64,000 nucleotides of DNA from Pseudooceanicola sp. HF7 (GTDB lineage: Bacteria > Pseudomonadota > Alphaproteobacteria > Rhodobacterales > Rhodobacteraceae): assembly GCF_011806405.1 (NCBI RefSeq), contig NZ_JAATOW010000005.1, forward strand, positions 1 to 64,000, written 5' to 3'. The notes beneath the pieces were generated by a model, which was not told the origin of the DNA, ran no database searches, and saw nothing but the letters and a program-made list of their open reading frames with translations. A program made the position numbers and the translations under genes. Shown here in pieces: positions 33,111-43,952 of this stretch; the stretch's first letter is position 1; the number at the start of each line of letters is the position of its first letter.

Positions 33111-34673
33111 CTACAATTGCCCGCCGATCGGCACCAGCCCCAGGAACCAGGTCGACATGGCGCGCCAGAGGCTGTCATGCGGCTCGTTGCGGTAAAGATA
33201 CCAGGTGTTCGGATCGGACCGGTCCAGCCATTCGATCTGCCCATCCTCGTCCAGCGCCAGTTCGAAGGCCGCGCCGGGCAGGTAGGCCTCGAACCCGTCG
33301 GCCAGGCGCGTCGCCAGCAGGGGGGATTCGATCATTACCCCCATCTCGGAATTGATCACGGCAGAGCGCGGATCCCAGTTGAACGACCCGATGAAGACGC
33401 GCTCGCGGTCGATCACATAGGCCTTGGCATGCAGGCTGGATTGCGACAGCCCCAGCCCGAAGCGTTCGCGCGCCGCCTGGTGGCCCTTCTTCGGCTTCAG
33501 CTCCCAAAGATCGACGCCCGCTTCCAGAAGCTCATCGCGCGAATGGGCGTAATGCCCGTGGACAGAGGGCACATCGGTGGCCTCCATCGAATTGGTCAGG
33601 ATGGTCACGTCCACGCCGCGCGCTTCCATATCGGTGAACAGCTGGGTGCCCGCCTTGCGCGGCACGAAATAGGCAGAGGCCAGGTGCAGCGATGTCTCTG
33701 CCGCCCGCAGGTAGGGCAGCATGGCCCCCGACAGCGTGTCGTCGAAATCCAGCGCGCCGGCGGCCTTCTCGGGCGGATCGGCATAGACCGTGCCCGGGGC
33801 CCAGACCAGCTTGACCTGGCCCTTCTGCAGGGCGCTGGCCAGGCTGGTTTCCAGCGCCGCGCCATAGGGGGTGTCGCGGGCCTCTTCGACCAGGGCGGCC
33901 AGCCGGCTGCGGGCCTCTGCCACGCCAAAGGCCGCCGGGTCCTCACCCACAAGCACGGTGGCCGGGATCGCATGGGGACTGTTCCAGTAGCCGTCGAAAC
34001 TGGTCGACACCTGTTGCGCCACCGGCCCGGCGGCCAGCACGTCCAGGTCGTCATAGTTGGAATCGTCCCGGGCCGAGAAATACTCATCCCCGATGTTGCG
34101 CCCGCCAAGGATGGTCACCTGGTTGTCGAAGGTCGTCGACTTGTTGTGCATCCGCCGGTTGATGCGCTTGAACTCCAGCAGCGCGCCCACCGCCTTGGAC
34201 CGGTCCCGGCGGAAGGGGTTGAACAGGCGGATCTCGATATTGGGATGGGCGTCCAGCGCGCGCATCATGTCATCATATTGCCGGGTATCCATGTCATCCA
34301 GTAGCAGACGCACGCGCACCCCGCGATCCGCCGCCTTCAGCAGCGCCTGGGCGAACAGGTGGCCAGAGATATCGTCATGCAGCAGGTAGTATTGCGCATC
34401 GATGGTTTCGGTTGCCATGCTCGACAGGGCCAGCCGGAAGGCCAGCGCCTCCACCCCGTCCGGCAGGATGCGGAATCCCGAGCGCCCGTCGCCGGGATTG
34501 CCCAGCGCGCGGCTGGCGCGGCCCAGCCGGGTTGACCCGGTATCGACCGCCGCGAAGGACACGCTTTTCTCGATCGTCTCGGGCAGGGGGCTGCAGGCAG
34601 TGAGTGCCCCCAGGGTCAGGGTGCCCAACAGGGCTATCCGGCGCAGCGCCTTGGACGGGATCGGGAAGGGCAT
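33111..34673 (-). CDS. Phospholipase D family lipoprotein (cardiolipin synthase-like)
   Basis: A 520-residue protein with a lipoprotein signal: LTLGALTACS gives a lipobox (LTAC) near residue 27, so it is anchored in the envelope. Two HKD domains follow: the first HNKSTTFDNQVTILGGRNIG, the second SSLHAKAYVIDRERVFIGSF. This pairing is typical of bacterial PLD/cardiolipin synthase enzymes. Start ATG at 34673 is chosen for GAGG upstream and the signal peptide. It may act in phospholipid remodelling; the substrate is not known. The 550-bp region upstream is shared with a divergent LysR gene. Confidence 0.9.
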   Translation of the reverse strand: MPFPIPSKALRRIALLGTLTLGALTACSPLPETIEKSVSFAAVDTGSTRLGRASRALGNPGDGRSGFRILPDGVEALAFRLALSSMATETIDAQYYLLHDDISGHLFAQALLKAADRGVRVRLLLDDMDTRQYDDMMRALDAHPNIEIRLFNPFRRDRSKAVGALLEFKRINRRMHNKSTTFDNQVTILGGRNIGDEYFSARDDSNYDDLDVLAAGPVAQQVSTSFDGYWNSPHAIPATVLVGEDPAAFGVAEARSRLAALVEEARDTPYGAALETSLASALQKGQVKLVWAPGTVYADPPEKAAGALDFDDTLSGAMLPYLRAAETSLHLASAYFVPRKAGTQLFTDMEARGVDVTILTNSMEATDVPSVHGHYAHSRDELLEAGVDLWELKPKKGHQAARERFGLGLSQSSLHAKAYVIDRERVFIGSFNWDPRSAVINSEMGVMIESPLLATRLADGFEAYLPGAAFELALDEDGQIEWLDRSDPNTWYLYRNEPHDSLWRAMSTWFLGLVPIGGQL

Positions 34674-35223
34674 TGGAACACCTCGGCCTGTTGCATGGGG
34701 CGCGCCCCTGTGCGGGGCTGTTGCTGTCAGGACCTCGGGACGCCGCGCGGGCGGGCGGCGACAGGGCCCTTTGTCGCCATATTGACCTGACCCGCGCCGG
34801 ATCGCCAGAGCGGAGTACAACCGCCGCGTTGTCCCTTGCTGTCCCTGTTCACCCCTTGGGCGTGCGGGGCGGGGCTTTTCCCTGCCGCGCTGTGCATCTG
34901 CGCAGGTTAGCATACCCTTGGCCCACCGCGCGCTGCGCACCGACGTTATACCGACGTGATACCGACACGAAACAGACGTGCCACCGACGCGGTTTTCGCC
35001 CCGATTTCCCCCGTGCAAATTTGCACATCGACGGCTGCGGAACGTCGAACTCCGGAACGGGTTCAGCCGCCATCCGAGGGCGCGATCCAAGCTGCTACAC
35101 CCGTCTTGCGTGCAGAGCACCTGACGGCGCCGCGGGCCGACGCGGTTGCCCGAAGCCCCCGGACGGCCTATTCCCGGAAGGGCCGGCCAGGCTGGCATAA
35201 GCATTTCAACCCAGCAGGTTACC
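34674..35223. other. 550-bp gap between PLD and LysR genes
   Basis: No supported gene. It contains the five tandem 11-bp repeats (34939-34993), then about 230 bp of sequence before the LysR GTG start. It should hold both divergent promoters. Nothing else stood out. Confidence 0.6.
34939..34993. repeat. Five tandem 11-bp degenerate repeats
   Basis: Units are ACCGACGTTAT, ACCGACGTGAT, ACCGACACGAA, ACAGACGTGCC and ACCGACGCGGT. All are 11 bp and contiguous, so the ACCGAC head recurs on one face of the helix. This looks like an array of protein-binding sites in a divergent promoter region. Confidence 0.7.
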
Positions 35224-36153
35224 GTGGATCTTTATCTTCGTTCTCTCAGGCCGGTTCAGTTGCGCCTGCTCACGGCCATCGCCCGGCATGGCAAGCTGCG
35301 CCTGGCCGCGGATGCCTGTGGCATGACCACGCCCGCGGCCTCCCGCATGCTGGCCGACATGGAAGCCCAGCTTGAAACCGAGCTTTTCGAGCGCAAACCA
35401 AAGGGCATGGTGCCTACCCCCGCCGGAGAGGTCCTCGCCCGGCACGCCCGAAAACTGGTCCACGACGTCGACAAGATGGCCGAAGAGTTCGCGGCCCAGC
35501 TGGACGGGCAGGGTGGCTCGGTCCGGGTCGGGGCCGTGACGGGCGGCGCGCTGGCCATCCTGATCCCCGCGCTTCTGGACCTCAAGCGGGTCGCGCCCAA
35601 GGTCGATGTCTCGCTCGATGTGTCTTCGTCCTCTCAGCTCATGCTCGGTCTTGAGCGGGGCCAATACGACTTCACGCTCAGCCGCGTGGGCTCGCACGAT
35701 TATTCCCGTGATTTCGACATCTTGCCGGCCAAGACCGAATCCATCCTGCTCATGGTGCGCCGCAGCCATCCGCTGGCAGACGCCGGTCCGGTGTCCCTGG
35801 CCGATCTGCAAGACGCCCTGTGGACCATGCAGGACCGCGGCGCGCCGATCCGCCATGCCCTGGAAATCGCCTTCCACGAAGAAGGGATCGATCTGCCGCA
35901 GAGCATGATCAAGACCGCCTCCGTGGTGGCGATCATGGCGCTGCTGCGGGATTCGGATGTCATCGCGGTCATCACGCAGGAGGTCGCTGACCTGCTGCTG
36001 TCGCCGCCCTATTGCGCCGATCTGACCCTGCTTGAAACCGTCCGCCCCATCGCGATCGAGCCCTATTACGTACTCTGCCCAAGGGACCGCCTGATCTCTC
36101 CGGCTGCCGCACGGCTGCTGGATCTGGTGAAGGGACGCATCTCCGGGGCCTAA
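35224..36153 (+). CDS. LysR family transcriptional regulator
   Basis: A 309-residue regulator: N-terminal winged helix (residues about 9-65; HGKLRLAADACGMTTPAASR and FERKPKGMVPTPAGE), then the ligand-binding periplasmic-type domain from about 95. Start GTG at 35224 is preferred because AGCAGG stands 6 bases upstream and it gives the normal N-terminal length. It lies 111 bp upstream of the GH51-sugar transporter operon on the same strand and is the likely regulator of it. The GbpR-like HTH is typical of sugar operon regulators; this link is inference. Confidence 0.9.
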   Translation: MDLYLRSLRPVQLRLLTAIARHGKLRLAADACGMTTPAASRMLADMEAQLETELFERKPKGMVPTPAGEVLARHARKLVHDVDKMAEEFAAQLDGQGGSVRVGAVTGGALAILIPALLDLKRVAPKVDVSLDVSSSSQLMLGLERGQYDFTLSRVGSHDYSRDFDILPAKTESILLMVRRSHPLADAGPVSLADLQDALWTMQDRGAPIRHALEIAFHEEGIDLPQSMIKTASVVAIMALLRDSDVIAVITQEVADLLLSPPYCADLTLLETVRPIAIEPYYVLCPRDRLISPAAARLLDLVKGRISGA

Positions 36154-36264
36154 CTCCCGACGGCGTTACCAATTCTGTCAACGCGAGAGGAGAAGAAGTA
36201 AATTTCTGTTAACTCATCCGCTGCGTAGGGTCTGTGCAATCAGGATTTGTATCGGGGAGGGGCT

Positions 36265-37785
36265 ATGAAGAGCCGCGCAACAATTCATCGGGACTACAAG
36301 ATCGCCAGGATTGATGATCGTCTCTATTCCGCCTTCATCGAACACATGGGGCGCGCGATCTACGGCGGGATCTATGAACCTGACCACCCGACGGCGAATG
36401 AACTCGGCTTCCGCAAGGACGTGCTGGAGCTGGTCCGCGGCCTGAAGATCCCCGCGATCCGCTACCCGGGGGGCAATTTCGTCTCGGCCTATAAGTGGGA
36501 AGACGGCATCGGTCCGCAAGAGGATCGTCCCGTGCGCCTCGACCTTGCCTGGCGCTCGAAGGAGACCAACCAGGTCGGCATCAATGAATTCGCCAAGTGG
36601 GCCAAGGACGCGGATATCGAGATGATGCTGGCCGTAAACCTGGGCACCCGTGGCATCGAAGAGGCGCGCAACTTCGTCGAGTATTGCAACCACCCCTCCG
36701 GCACCTACTGGAGCGACCTGCGCCGCACCCATGGCGTTGCCGACCCCTACGGCGTGAAAATGTGGTGCCTTGGCAACGAGATGGACGGCCCCTGGCAGAT
36801 CGGCCACATGGAGGCCAAGGAATACGGCCGCCTTGCGGACGAGACCTCCAAGGCCGTGAAGGCCTTCGGCGGCGGGATCGAGACGGTGGTCTGCGGGTCC
36901 TCCAACGACCAGATGCCGACCTACCCGGACTGGGAACGCCAGGTGCTGGAAGAGTGCTACGAGAACGTCGACTACATCTCGCTGCACAAGTACTTCGGCA
37001 ATTCCAGCCACAACACGTTGAACTACTTTGCGAAAATCGAGGAGACGGGCCGCTACATCCAGTCCATTGCCGGTGTCATCGACTACGTGAAAGCCAAGAA
37101 GCGCGCCAGGAACGATGTCTTCATCTGTTTCGATGAATGGAACGTCTGGTATCACAACCGCGAGCAGGACAGCAAAAACTGGCATTCCTGGGACTGGCCA
37201 GAGGCGCCCGCGCTGCTGGAAGAGGATTACAACCTCGAGGATGCGATCTTCGTCGGTGGGCTGCTGAACGAATTCATCCGCCGCTCCGACCGGGTCAAGA
37301 TCGCCTGCATCGCGCAGCTGGTAAACGTCATCGCGCCGATCCGCACCAGGACGGGGGGTCCGGCCTGGGCGACGACGATCTACTACCCCTACCAGTTCGC
37401 CAGCCTCTATGGCCGGGGCACGGCCCTGAACGTGGCCGTGGACGGGCCGCGCTACGACGCCGAGGCGGCTCAGGATGTGAACTACCTCGACGTGGCCGCG
37501 GTGCTTGCGCCCGACGGCGGCTCCGTTACCGTCTTCGCGATCAACCGGGCGCTGGATGAGGCCATGGACCTTGATATGGCGCTGCACGGCTTCACGAACC
37601 TGAAGCTGATCGACCACCAGGTGATGGGCGGCGACAGCAAGGATGCGCGCGTGGCCAACACCTGTGAGGATCCGGACCGGATCAAGCCGCGACAGGGAGA
37701 GGCACTGGGCGTGGTGGACGGGGCGCTGAAGGGCACCCTGCCGGCCTTCTCCTACAGTGTCATCCGCCTGTCGGTCGGCGCGTGA
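36265..37785 (+). CDS. Alpha-L-arabinofuranosidase, glycoside hydrolase family 51
   Basis: A 506-residue GH51 enzyme, cytosolic (no signal peptide). The acid/base Glu is in CLGNEMDGPWQIG and the nucleophile Glu in FICFDEWNVWYH, both in the (beta/alpha)8 barrel; RYPGGNFVSAYKWEDGIGP is the family signature at the substrate pocket. It releases arabinofuranose from imported oligosaccharides. Start ATG at 36265 follows GGGGAGG. The next four genes are a sugar ABC importer transcribed in the same direction, so uptake and cleavage are coupled. Confidence 0.94.
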   Translation: MKSRATIHRDYKIARIDDRLYSAFIEHMGRAIYGGIYEPDHPTANELGFRKDVLELVRGLKIPAIRYPGGNFVSAYKWEDGIGPQEDRPVRLDLAWRSKETNQVGINEFAKWAKDADIEMMLAVNLGTRGIEEARNFVEYCNHPSGTYWSDLRRTHGVADPYGVKMWCLGNEMDGPWQIGHMEAKEYGRLADETSKAVKAFGGGIETVVCGSSNDQMPTYPDWERQVLEECYENVDYISLHKYFGNSSHNTLNYFAKIEETGRYIQSIAGVIDYVKAKKRARNDVFICFDEWNVWYHNREQDSKNWHSWDWPEAPALLEEDYNLEDAIFVGGLLNEFIRRSDRVKIACIAQLVNVIAPIRTRTGGPAWATTIYYPYQFASLYGRGTALNVAVDGPRYDAEAAQDVNYLDVAAVLAPDGGSVTVFAINRALDEAMDLDMALHGFTNLKLIDHQVMGGDSKDARVANTCEDPDRIKPRQGEALGVVDGALKGTLPAFSYSVIRLSVGA

Positions 37786-37815
37786 GACGGGCGTGAGGAC
37801 ACAAGAGGAAGACCA

Positions 37816-38901
<1,086 letters not shown>

Positions 38902-38931
38902 GCTGACTGACACCTTGGAGGAGGAAAGAAG

Positions 38932-40209
38932 ATGAAGAAATCACTGGGCAAACTGGCGATGACAACGGCGCTGGTCATGGGGCTCGGCAGCCCGGCATGG
39001 GCGGACGTCGAAATCGAATGGTGGGATTTCCTGGCCGGCGGTGACGGCGTCCGGATGAAGGCGCTGATCGACCAGTTCAACGAGGAACACCCCGACATCA
39101 CCATCGAGGGCACCACCCTGGAATGGGGTCTGCCCTTCTACACCAAGGTCCGCACCGCGGTCGCCGTGGGCCAGGGCCCCGACATCATGACCTATCACCT
39201 GTCGCGCCTGCCGCTGGCGCTGGAAGAAGGCGTGCTGTCGCCGATCACGGCCGCGGATCTGGAAACGGCCGGGATCTCCACCGACGACTTCTTCCCGGCC
39301 ACCATCACCGCCGCCTCGACCGACGACGGCGAGCTGATGGCCGTGCCCTTCGATATCCATGCCATCGTCGCCTATTACAACCGCAGCGCGCTGGAAGGCA
39401 CCGACTGGCTGGACGCGGATGGCAATCTGACCGGCCTTACCTCGGTTGAGGACATGACCGCGCTGCTGACCTGGGCCAAGGAAGAGGGCTTCTCGGATCC
39501 GCTCAGCTTCCAGTCCGAAGGCGGCGGCGGCACCTGGCGGATGTTCTACACACTGCTGCGCCAACAGGGCGGCGAGATGCTAACCGATGGCGAGGTGCTG
39601 GCAGGCGACAACATGGACAAGGCCGTGACCGCTATCCAGACGCTGGCCGACTGGCGTTCTGCCGGGCTGATCCCCGAGCAGGCCTCCTACGAGGCTTCGG
39701 TCGCGCTGTTCTCCGGCAAGAAGTCCGTCATGCACATCAACGGCGTCTGGGAGGTCCCGACCTTCAAGGATGCCGCCGAGAACGAGGCCCTGGGCTTTGA
39801 CTGGTTCGCCAATGAAGTGCCCCAGCTGATGGACCAGCCCGCAACCTGGGCCGACAGCCACGCCTTCGCCATTCCCAACGATCCGGAGATGAGCCAGGAA
39901 AAACGCGACGCGGTCCTGACCGTTATCGGCTGGATGGAGAAACACTCCCTTGCATGGGCCGGCGCGGGCCATATCCCGGCCTACAAGCCGACCGTGGAAA
40001 GCGCCGACTACGCAGCGCTGGAACCGAACGCGACCTATGCCTCTCTGGCGGATAACGCCGCCTTTGATCCGCGCTCCAAGATCGCCGGCGTCGCCTCGCC
40101 GATCTATGACGCGGTGGACAACCTGATCGCCCCGGCGATGCATGGTTTCCTGAGCCCGGAGGATGCAGCCGAACAGATGAAGGAACAGCTGCAGGCACTG
40201 CTGGACTGA
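38932..40209 (+). CDS. ABC transporter sugar-binding protein (CUT1 type)
   Basis: A 425-residue periplasmic protein with a signal peptide (MKKSLGKLAMTTALVMGL, cleavage after AWA). The mature part starts DVEIEWWDFLAGGDGVRM and has the usual SBP_bac_1 features, e.g. WGLPFYTKVRTAVAVGQGPD. The GH51 neighbour suggests arabino-oligosaccharide. Start ATG has GGAGGAGGAAAG upstream, the strongest ribosome site of the operon, consistent with high expression. A hairpin with T-tract follows it. Confidence 0.93.
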   Translation: MKKSLGKLAMTTALVMGLGSPAWADVEIEWWDFLAGGDGVRMKALIDQFNEEHPDITIEGTTLEWGLPFYTKVRTAVAVGQGPDIMTYHLSRLPLALEEGVLSPITAADLETAGISTDDFFPATITAASTDDGELMAVPFDIHAIVAYYNRSALEGTDWLDADGNLTGLTSVEDMTALLTWAKEEGFSDPLSFQSEGGGGTWRMFYTLLRQQGGEMLTDGEVLAGDNMDKAVTAIQTLADWRSAGLIPEQASYEASVALFSGKKSVMHINGVWEVPTFKDAAENEALGFDWFANEVPQLMDQPATWADSHAFAIPNDPEMSQEKRDAVLTVIGWMEKHSLAWAGAGHIPAYKPTVESADYAALEPNATYASLADNAAFDPRSKIAGVASPIYDAVDNLIAPAMHGFLSPEDAAEQMKEQLQALLD

Positions 40210-40224
40210 TCTGGCCGGTGTTAT

Positions 40225-40255
40225 GCCGGGGGCGCCCACCGTGCCCCCGGCTTTT
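40225..40255 (+). terminator. Internal attenuating terminator after the binding-protein gene
   Basis: GCCGGGGGC and GCCCCCGGC form a 9-bp stem followed by TTTT, between the binding-protein stop and the permease start. Partial read-through would give excess binding protein over permease. Confidence 0.75.
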
Positions 40256-40280
40256 CTGACGAATGCGAAGGGAGGTCGCC

Positions 40281-41168
40281 ATGTCCACTGCCAAACGCCG
40301 CCGTCGAGAGTTACGGAATGCGGCCCTCATGGTCGGCCCCTTCGTTCTCATCTTGCTCATTTTCTTCCTCTACCCGACCTACAAGGTCATCGCGCTCAGC
40401 TTCACCGACGCGCCGCTGATCGGAGAGGGCGAATGGATCGGCCTGGCGAACTACGCCAAGCTGTTGAACGACAAGCTGTTCTACACCTCGATCTGGAACA
40501 ACTTCTACTTCGTGCTGCTGACGGTGATCCCGACCACGGTGATCGCGCTTTTGATCGCCCTTGCGGTCAGCAAGCTGAAGGGCCGGATGCAGGCGCTGAT
40601 CCTGACGCTGTTCTTCCTGCCCTACGTCCTGCCGGTGTCGGTGGTCACGTTGATCTGGGCCTGGATGCTGGATTTCCAGTTCGGGATCCTGCAACCCCTG
40701 ATCGAAGCCGTCACCGGCAAGTCGGTGCCCGTGTTCAAGAACCCCCATTGGGTCATGCCGATGATCGCGGTGGTGACGATCTGGTGGACCAACGGGTTCA
40801 ACGTGCTGCTGATGATCGCCGGGTTGCGCAACATCCCCACGGACCTTTACGAGGCCGCCGCCCTTGATGGCGCAACCGCCTGGCAGCGCTTCTGGCGCGT
40901 GACCTGGCCCTTGCTATGGCCAGTCACGGCGCTGGTGTTGACGCTGCAGCTGATCCTGCAACTGAAGCTGTTCGACCAGGTCTACCTGCTGTCGAAAGGC
41001 GGGCCCTTCAACTCTTCCTACGTGGTGCTGATGCAGATGTACCGAGAGGCCTTCCAGTTGAACAACGGCGGCTATGCCTCGGCCATCGCGATGGTGCTGT
41101 TCCTCATCATCGTCATCGTCTCGGTCCTGCAATTCCAGCTTCTGCGCATCGGAGGGCGCCGCAAATGA
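40281..41168 (+). CDS. ABC transporter permease, UgpA/MalF type
   Basis: A 295-residue inner-membrane permease with six helices. The docking loop is YEAAALDGATAWQRFWRVTWPLL. ATG at 40281 is chosen for GGGAGG eight bases upstream; an upstream ATG (40263) would add six residues. It is the first permease of the arabinoside importer and overlaps the second by four bases. Confidence 0.93.
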   Translation: MSTAKRRRRELRNAALMVGPFVLILLIFFLYPTYKVIALSFTDAPLIGEGEWIGLANYAKLLNDKLFYTSIWNNFYFVLLTVIPTTVIALLIALAVSKLKGRMQALILTLFFLPYVLPVSVVTLIWAWMLDFQFGILQPLIEAVTGKSVPVFKNPHWVMPMIAVVTIWWTNGFNVLLMIAGLRNIPTDLYEAAALDGATAWQRFWRVTWPLLWPVTALVLTLQLILQLKLFDQVYLLSKGGPFNSSYVVLMQMYREAFQLNNGGYASAIAMVLFLIIVIVSVLQFQLLRIGGRRK

Positions 41169-41992
41169 CCGCGAAACAGGCCCGCAACATCGCCTTCTCC
41201 GCCCTCGTGCTGATCGCCGCCGCGATCTGGATCTTCCCGCTCTACTGGGCGCTGACGACATCGCTGCGCAGCGAGAACCGCGTGGTGTCCGAAGGTGCCG
41301 GCGTGCTGATGGACGAGTTGAACGTCTCGGCCTACATCGACGTGCTGTCCAATTCCAAGCTGCCGATGTGGTACCTGAACTCGGTCGGCACCTCGCTGAT
41401 CATCACGGTGATCGTGCTGATCACGGGCATGATGTGCGCCTACGCGCTGTCGCAGCTGCGCTTTCCGGGGCGCAAGGCGCTGTACCTGATCGTGGTCGGC
41501 AGCTTCATGGTACCGGTGCCGGCGCTTTACGTGGCGCAATTCGTGCTGATGAGCGACCTTGGCCTGATCAACACATGGTGGGGTATCATCCTGCCGCAGC
41601 TGATCGTTCCGGTCGTGGTCATCGTCTACAAGCAGTTCTTCGACGCCATCCCGAAAGAGATGCGCGAGGCCGTGCTGCTGGACGGGGGTGGGGAATTCAC
41701 GCTGCTGTTCAAGCTTTACCTGCCGCTGAACTGGGGCATCACCGCCGCACTGGCGATCATCACCTTCATTTCTGCCTGGAACAACTTCTTCTGGCCCTTC
41801 CTGGTGGTGACGAGCGAAAGCATGATGACCATTCCGGTGGGGATCACGCAGGTGAACGACAGCTTCGGCGTCTTCTATGCCCGCATGATGGCCCTGGCGC
41901 TGCTGGCTGCCGCCCCTGTGATCATCGGCTACCTGATCTTCCAGAAGCGCGTGACGGAGGCTGTGATGATCTCTGCCGGTGTGAAGGGGTAA
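41165..41992 (+). CDS. ABC transporter permease, UgpE/MalG type
   Basis: A 275-residue inner-membrane permease; six helices and the docking loop EAVLLDGGGEFTLLFKLYLPL. Its ATG at 41165 overlaps the stop of the first permease (ATGA). It completes the GH51-linked sugar importer. A small hairpin (TGCGCTCT/AGAGCGCA, 42065-42085) lies downstream but has no T-tract. Confidence 0.93.
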   Translation: MTAKQARNIAFSALVLIAAAIWIFPLYWALTTSLRSENRVVSEGAGVLMDELNVSAYIDVLSNSKLPMWYLNSVGTSLIITVIVLITGMMCAYALSQLRFPGRKALYLIVVGSFMVPVPALYVAQFVLMSDLGLINTWWGIILPQLIVPVVVIVYKQFFDAIPKEMREAVLLDGGGEFTLLFKLYLPLNWGITAALAIITFISAWNNFFWPFLVVTSESMMTIPVGITQVNDSFGVFYARMMALALLAAAPVIIGYLIFQKRVTEAVMISAGVKG

Positions 41993-42321
41993 GGTGGCGC
42001 AAACCCTGCGCTGCCATCTCTGGCCAGGGTTGGCCAAAACCTAAGCGGGAGAAACCGCGCCTATTGCGCTCTGAACAAGAGCGCAGAAGCGAGTCGCGAC
42101 AGATCCGAGCTTGTCGCCTAATTCTCCATCAGTGACCGAACTGTTGCGCCATGACTCCCTCGTCACTCGTACGCAGAGTGGCGTGTGTCTGATCCGCGAG
42201 CAGCCACGCGGAGAATGCGAGGGGTTGGGCCGAGGGGGAGGACCGATCACAGACTTTCCCAAAAGAGAAACGGAGGGCCATTTCTGGCCCTCCGCGTCAG
42301 GATCGAGATGCTTGCCTCAGC
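41993..42321. other. Convergent intergenic region
   Basis: A 329-bp gap between the sugar permease (rightward) and the peptide-type binding protein (leftward). It contains the 42065-42085 hairpin and the 42271-42294 terminator. No gene or other signal is apparent. Confidence 0.6.
42262..42294 (-). terminator. Terminator of the dipeptide-type binding-protein gene
   Basis: CGGAGGGCCA-TTTC-TGGCCCTCCG (42271-42294), a perfect 10-bp stem, followed on the leftward strand by TTTCTCTTTT. Strong intrinsic terminator 27 bp past the stop. Confidence 0.88.
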
Positions 42322-43824
42322 TCATTGCTGCGGGCGGTAGTCCCAGAGCCAAGGCACGACGTTCAGCGACGGCATGGTCACCTCGACGTCGCCGTTGGTC
42401 ATGTAGACACTGTCGTAGGAATACCAGGGCGCGAACCAGGCGTTGTCGACCAGGTATTCGGTGATGGCGTGGAAGGGCGCATCGTCATCCAGGGGCGCGT
42501 ATTGCGCGGCCTCGATCAGCGCAGTCAGCTCCTCGGTCTCGCTTTTGCGGGTGTTCCAGGCGGCGTCAGGCGCGATGAACTTCTGCACGTCGCCCCAGGC
42601 CGTCTCAGAGCCAAGCCGGAAGAGGAACATCGGATACTTGCCGGACAGCAGGTCGGAGATGGTCGTCGCGGGCGATACTTTCTGCCACTCGACGGTGATG
42701 CCAATCTCTTGCAGCTGCTGTGCGAGGATCGGGTTGTACGAGGTCATCGAGGCCAGTTCGGGCATCTGGATGGTGATGCCGTCGCCATAGCCGGCCTCTT
42801 CGATCAGGGCGCGGGCCGCATCCGGATCGTAGGGATAGCGGTCCTTCAGGTCATCCACGTGCAGGCGGTTCGGGGCGACATTCGGCTGATCGGACAGCGT
42901 GCCGAAACCCTTGTCAACGAATTCCAGGATCGAGGGTGCGTCGACGGCCATGTTGATGGCCTGGCGCACGCGCACATCCCCAAGAGCCGGCACCATCTCG
43001 CCCGCGCGGTCGGCGATGAAGATGGAGAACATGTCGATGGAGCGGTTGGACACATCCAAACGCGAGGCCTCGGCCTCTGCCGCGGCGCGCGGATCGCCCG
43101 GTGCCGCGTCGATCTGGCCGGAGCGCAGGGCGTTCAGTCGCGCGCTGAGGTCAGCCATCGGCGTGATCGAGACGTTCTCGAACGGGAAGGCCTCGGGGTT
43201 CCAGTAATCGGGGTTGCGGCGGTAAACATATTGCCGGCCCTGAACCGAGGCGTCCTGGTCATAGATGTAGGGCCCGGAGCCGACGGGGATCGCCTTGGCC
43301 TCTTCGGTGCCCAGGGTCGCGGGCGCGGCAAGCACGCCGCCAACGGTGCCCAGCGAATAGAGGATCGCCGGGTTCGGCTCAGACAGGTGGATCACCAGCT
43401 CTGTGGCCGAGGGCGTGTCGATCGAGGAAATGCCTTCGATGCCCCAGCGGTTCTGGCCGTTGCTGTTGAGCAGGAATTCGATGTTTGCCTTGGCGGCCTC
43501 GGCATCCACCGGGCTTCCATCGGTGAAGGTCAGTCCTTCGCGCAGGGTCAGCGTCAGGGTCTGGCCATCCTCGGCCAGCTCGTAGCTTTCGGCGACATTC
43601 GGGTGAATTTCCCCTTCGCTGTCGACACGCAAAAGGGTGTCGAAGACAGGCTGCCAATACGTCGCCCAGTGCGAGGTGCGCAGCATGGAGCGGTCAAAGG
43701 TCTGGTTGTCGCGGAACGCGCCGATGGCGAGGGTCTCGGGGCTATTGGAGATTTCCGCTGCGGCGGGCAGAGCAAGCGCCGCCGAAACGCAGAGGGCCGC
43801 CGAAGCGACAGTGGTCTTGAGCAT
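42322..43824 (-). CDS. ABC transporter substrate-binding protein, family 5 (DppA/OppA type)
   Basis: A 500-residue periplasmic protein with signal MLKTTVASAALCVSAALALP. The mature part has the SBP_bac_5 pattern: TSHWATYWQPVFDTLLR, YELAEDGQTLTLTLREGLTF, VGSGPYIYDQ. ATG follows GGGAGGATCC. It is the last gene in the leftward set, after the glycosidase, and has its own upstream 36-bp element shared with lysR, so it can be regulated alone. The ligand may be a glycan or amino sugar oligomer in view of the GH3 and sulfatase neighbours, by inference. Confidence 0.92.
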   Translation of the reverse strand: MLKTTVASAALCVSAALALPAAAEISNSPETLAIGAFRDNQTFDRSMLRTSHWATYWQPVFDTLLRVDSEGEIHPNVAESYELAEDGQTLTLTLREGLTFTDGSPVDAEAAKANIEFLLNSNGQNRWGIEGISSIDTPSATELVIHLSEPNPAILYSLGTVGGVLAAPATLGTEEAKAIPVGSGPYIYDQDASVQGRQYVYRRNPDYWNPEAFPFENVSITPMADLSARLNALRSGQIDAAPGDPRAAAEAEASRLDVSNRSIDMFSIFIADRAGEMVPALGDVRVRQAINMAVDAPSILEFVDKGFGTLSDQPNVAPNRLHVDDLKDRYPYDPDAARALIEEAGYGDGITIQMPELASMTSYNPILAQQLQEIGITVEWQKVSPATTISDLLSGKYPMFLFRLGSETAWGDVQKFIAPDAAWNTRKSETEELTALIEAAQYAPLDDDAPFHAITEYLVDNAWFAPWYSYDSVYMTNGDVEVTMPSLNVVPWLWDYRPQQ

Positions 43825-43906
43825 AGGATCCTCCCTTTGCCCGGCACACTATCCGTGCCGGATGGTCATGTATTTGGTAGATCGGCGAGGTATCTATCAG
43901 AAGTGC

Positions 43907-43942
43907 AAATATACCTTGCGGTGATACGCCGTCGTTATACCT
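43907..43942. promoter_or_regulatory. 36-bp conserved element, copy 1 (before the binding-protein gene)
   Basis: The 36-bp stretch matches 26 of 36 positions with 49401-49436, same length and no gaps. The conserved blocks are AAATAT, CCT, TGATACGC and GTTATACCT. It lies 83 bp upstream of the binding-protein start. Likely LysR-binding site. Confidence 0.65.
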
Positions 43943-43952
43943 GCGCGCCCCT

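Noticed and set aside
34674-35204. An N-terminal extension of the phospholipase D-like protein
   Set aside because: The extension would precede the lipoprotein signal peptide and cross the 11-bp repeat array. The ATG at 34673 with GAGG upstream is the better start.
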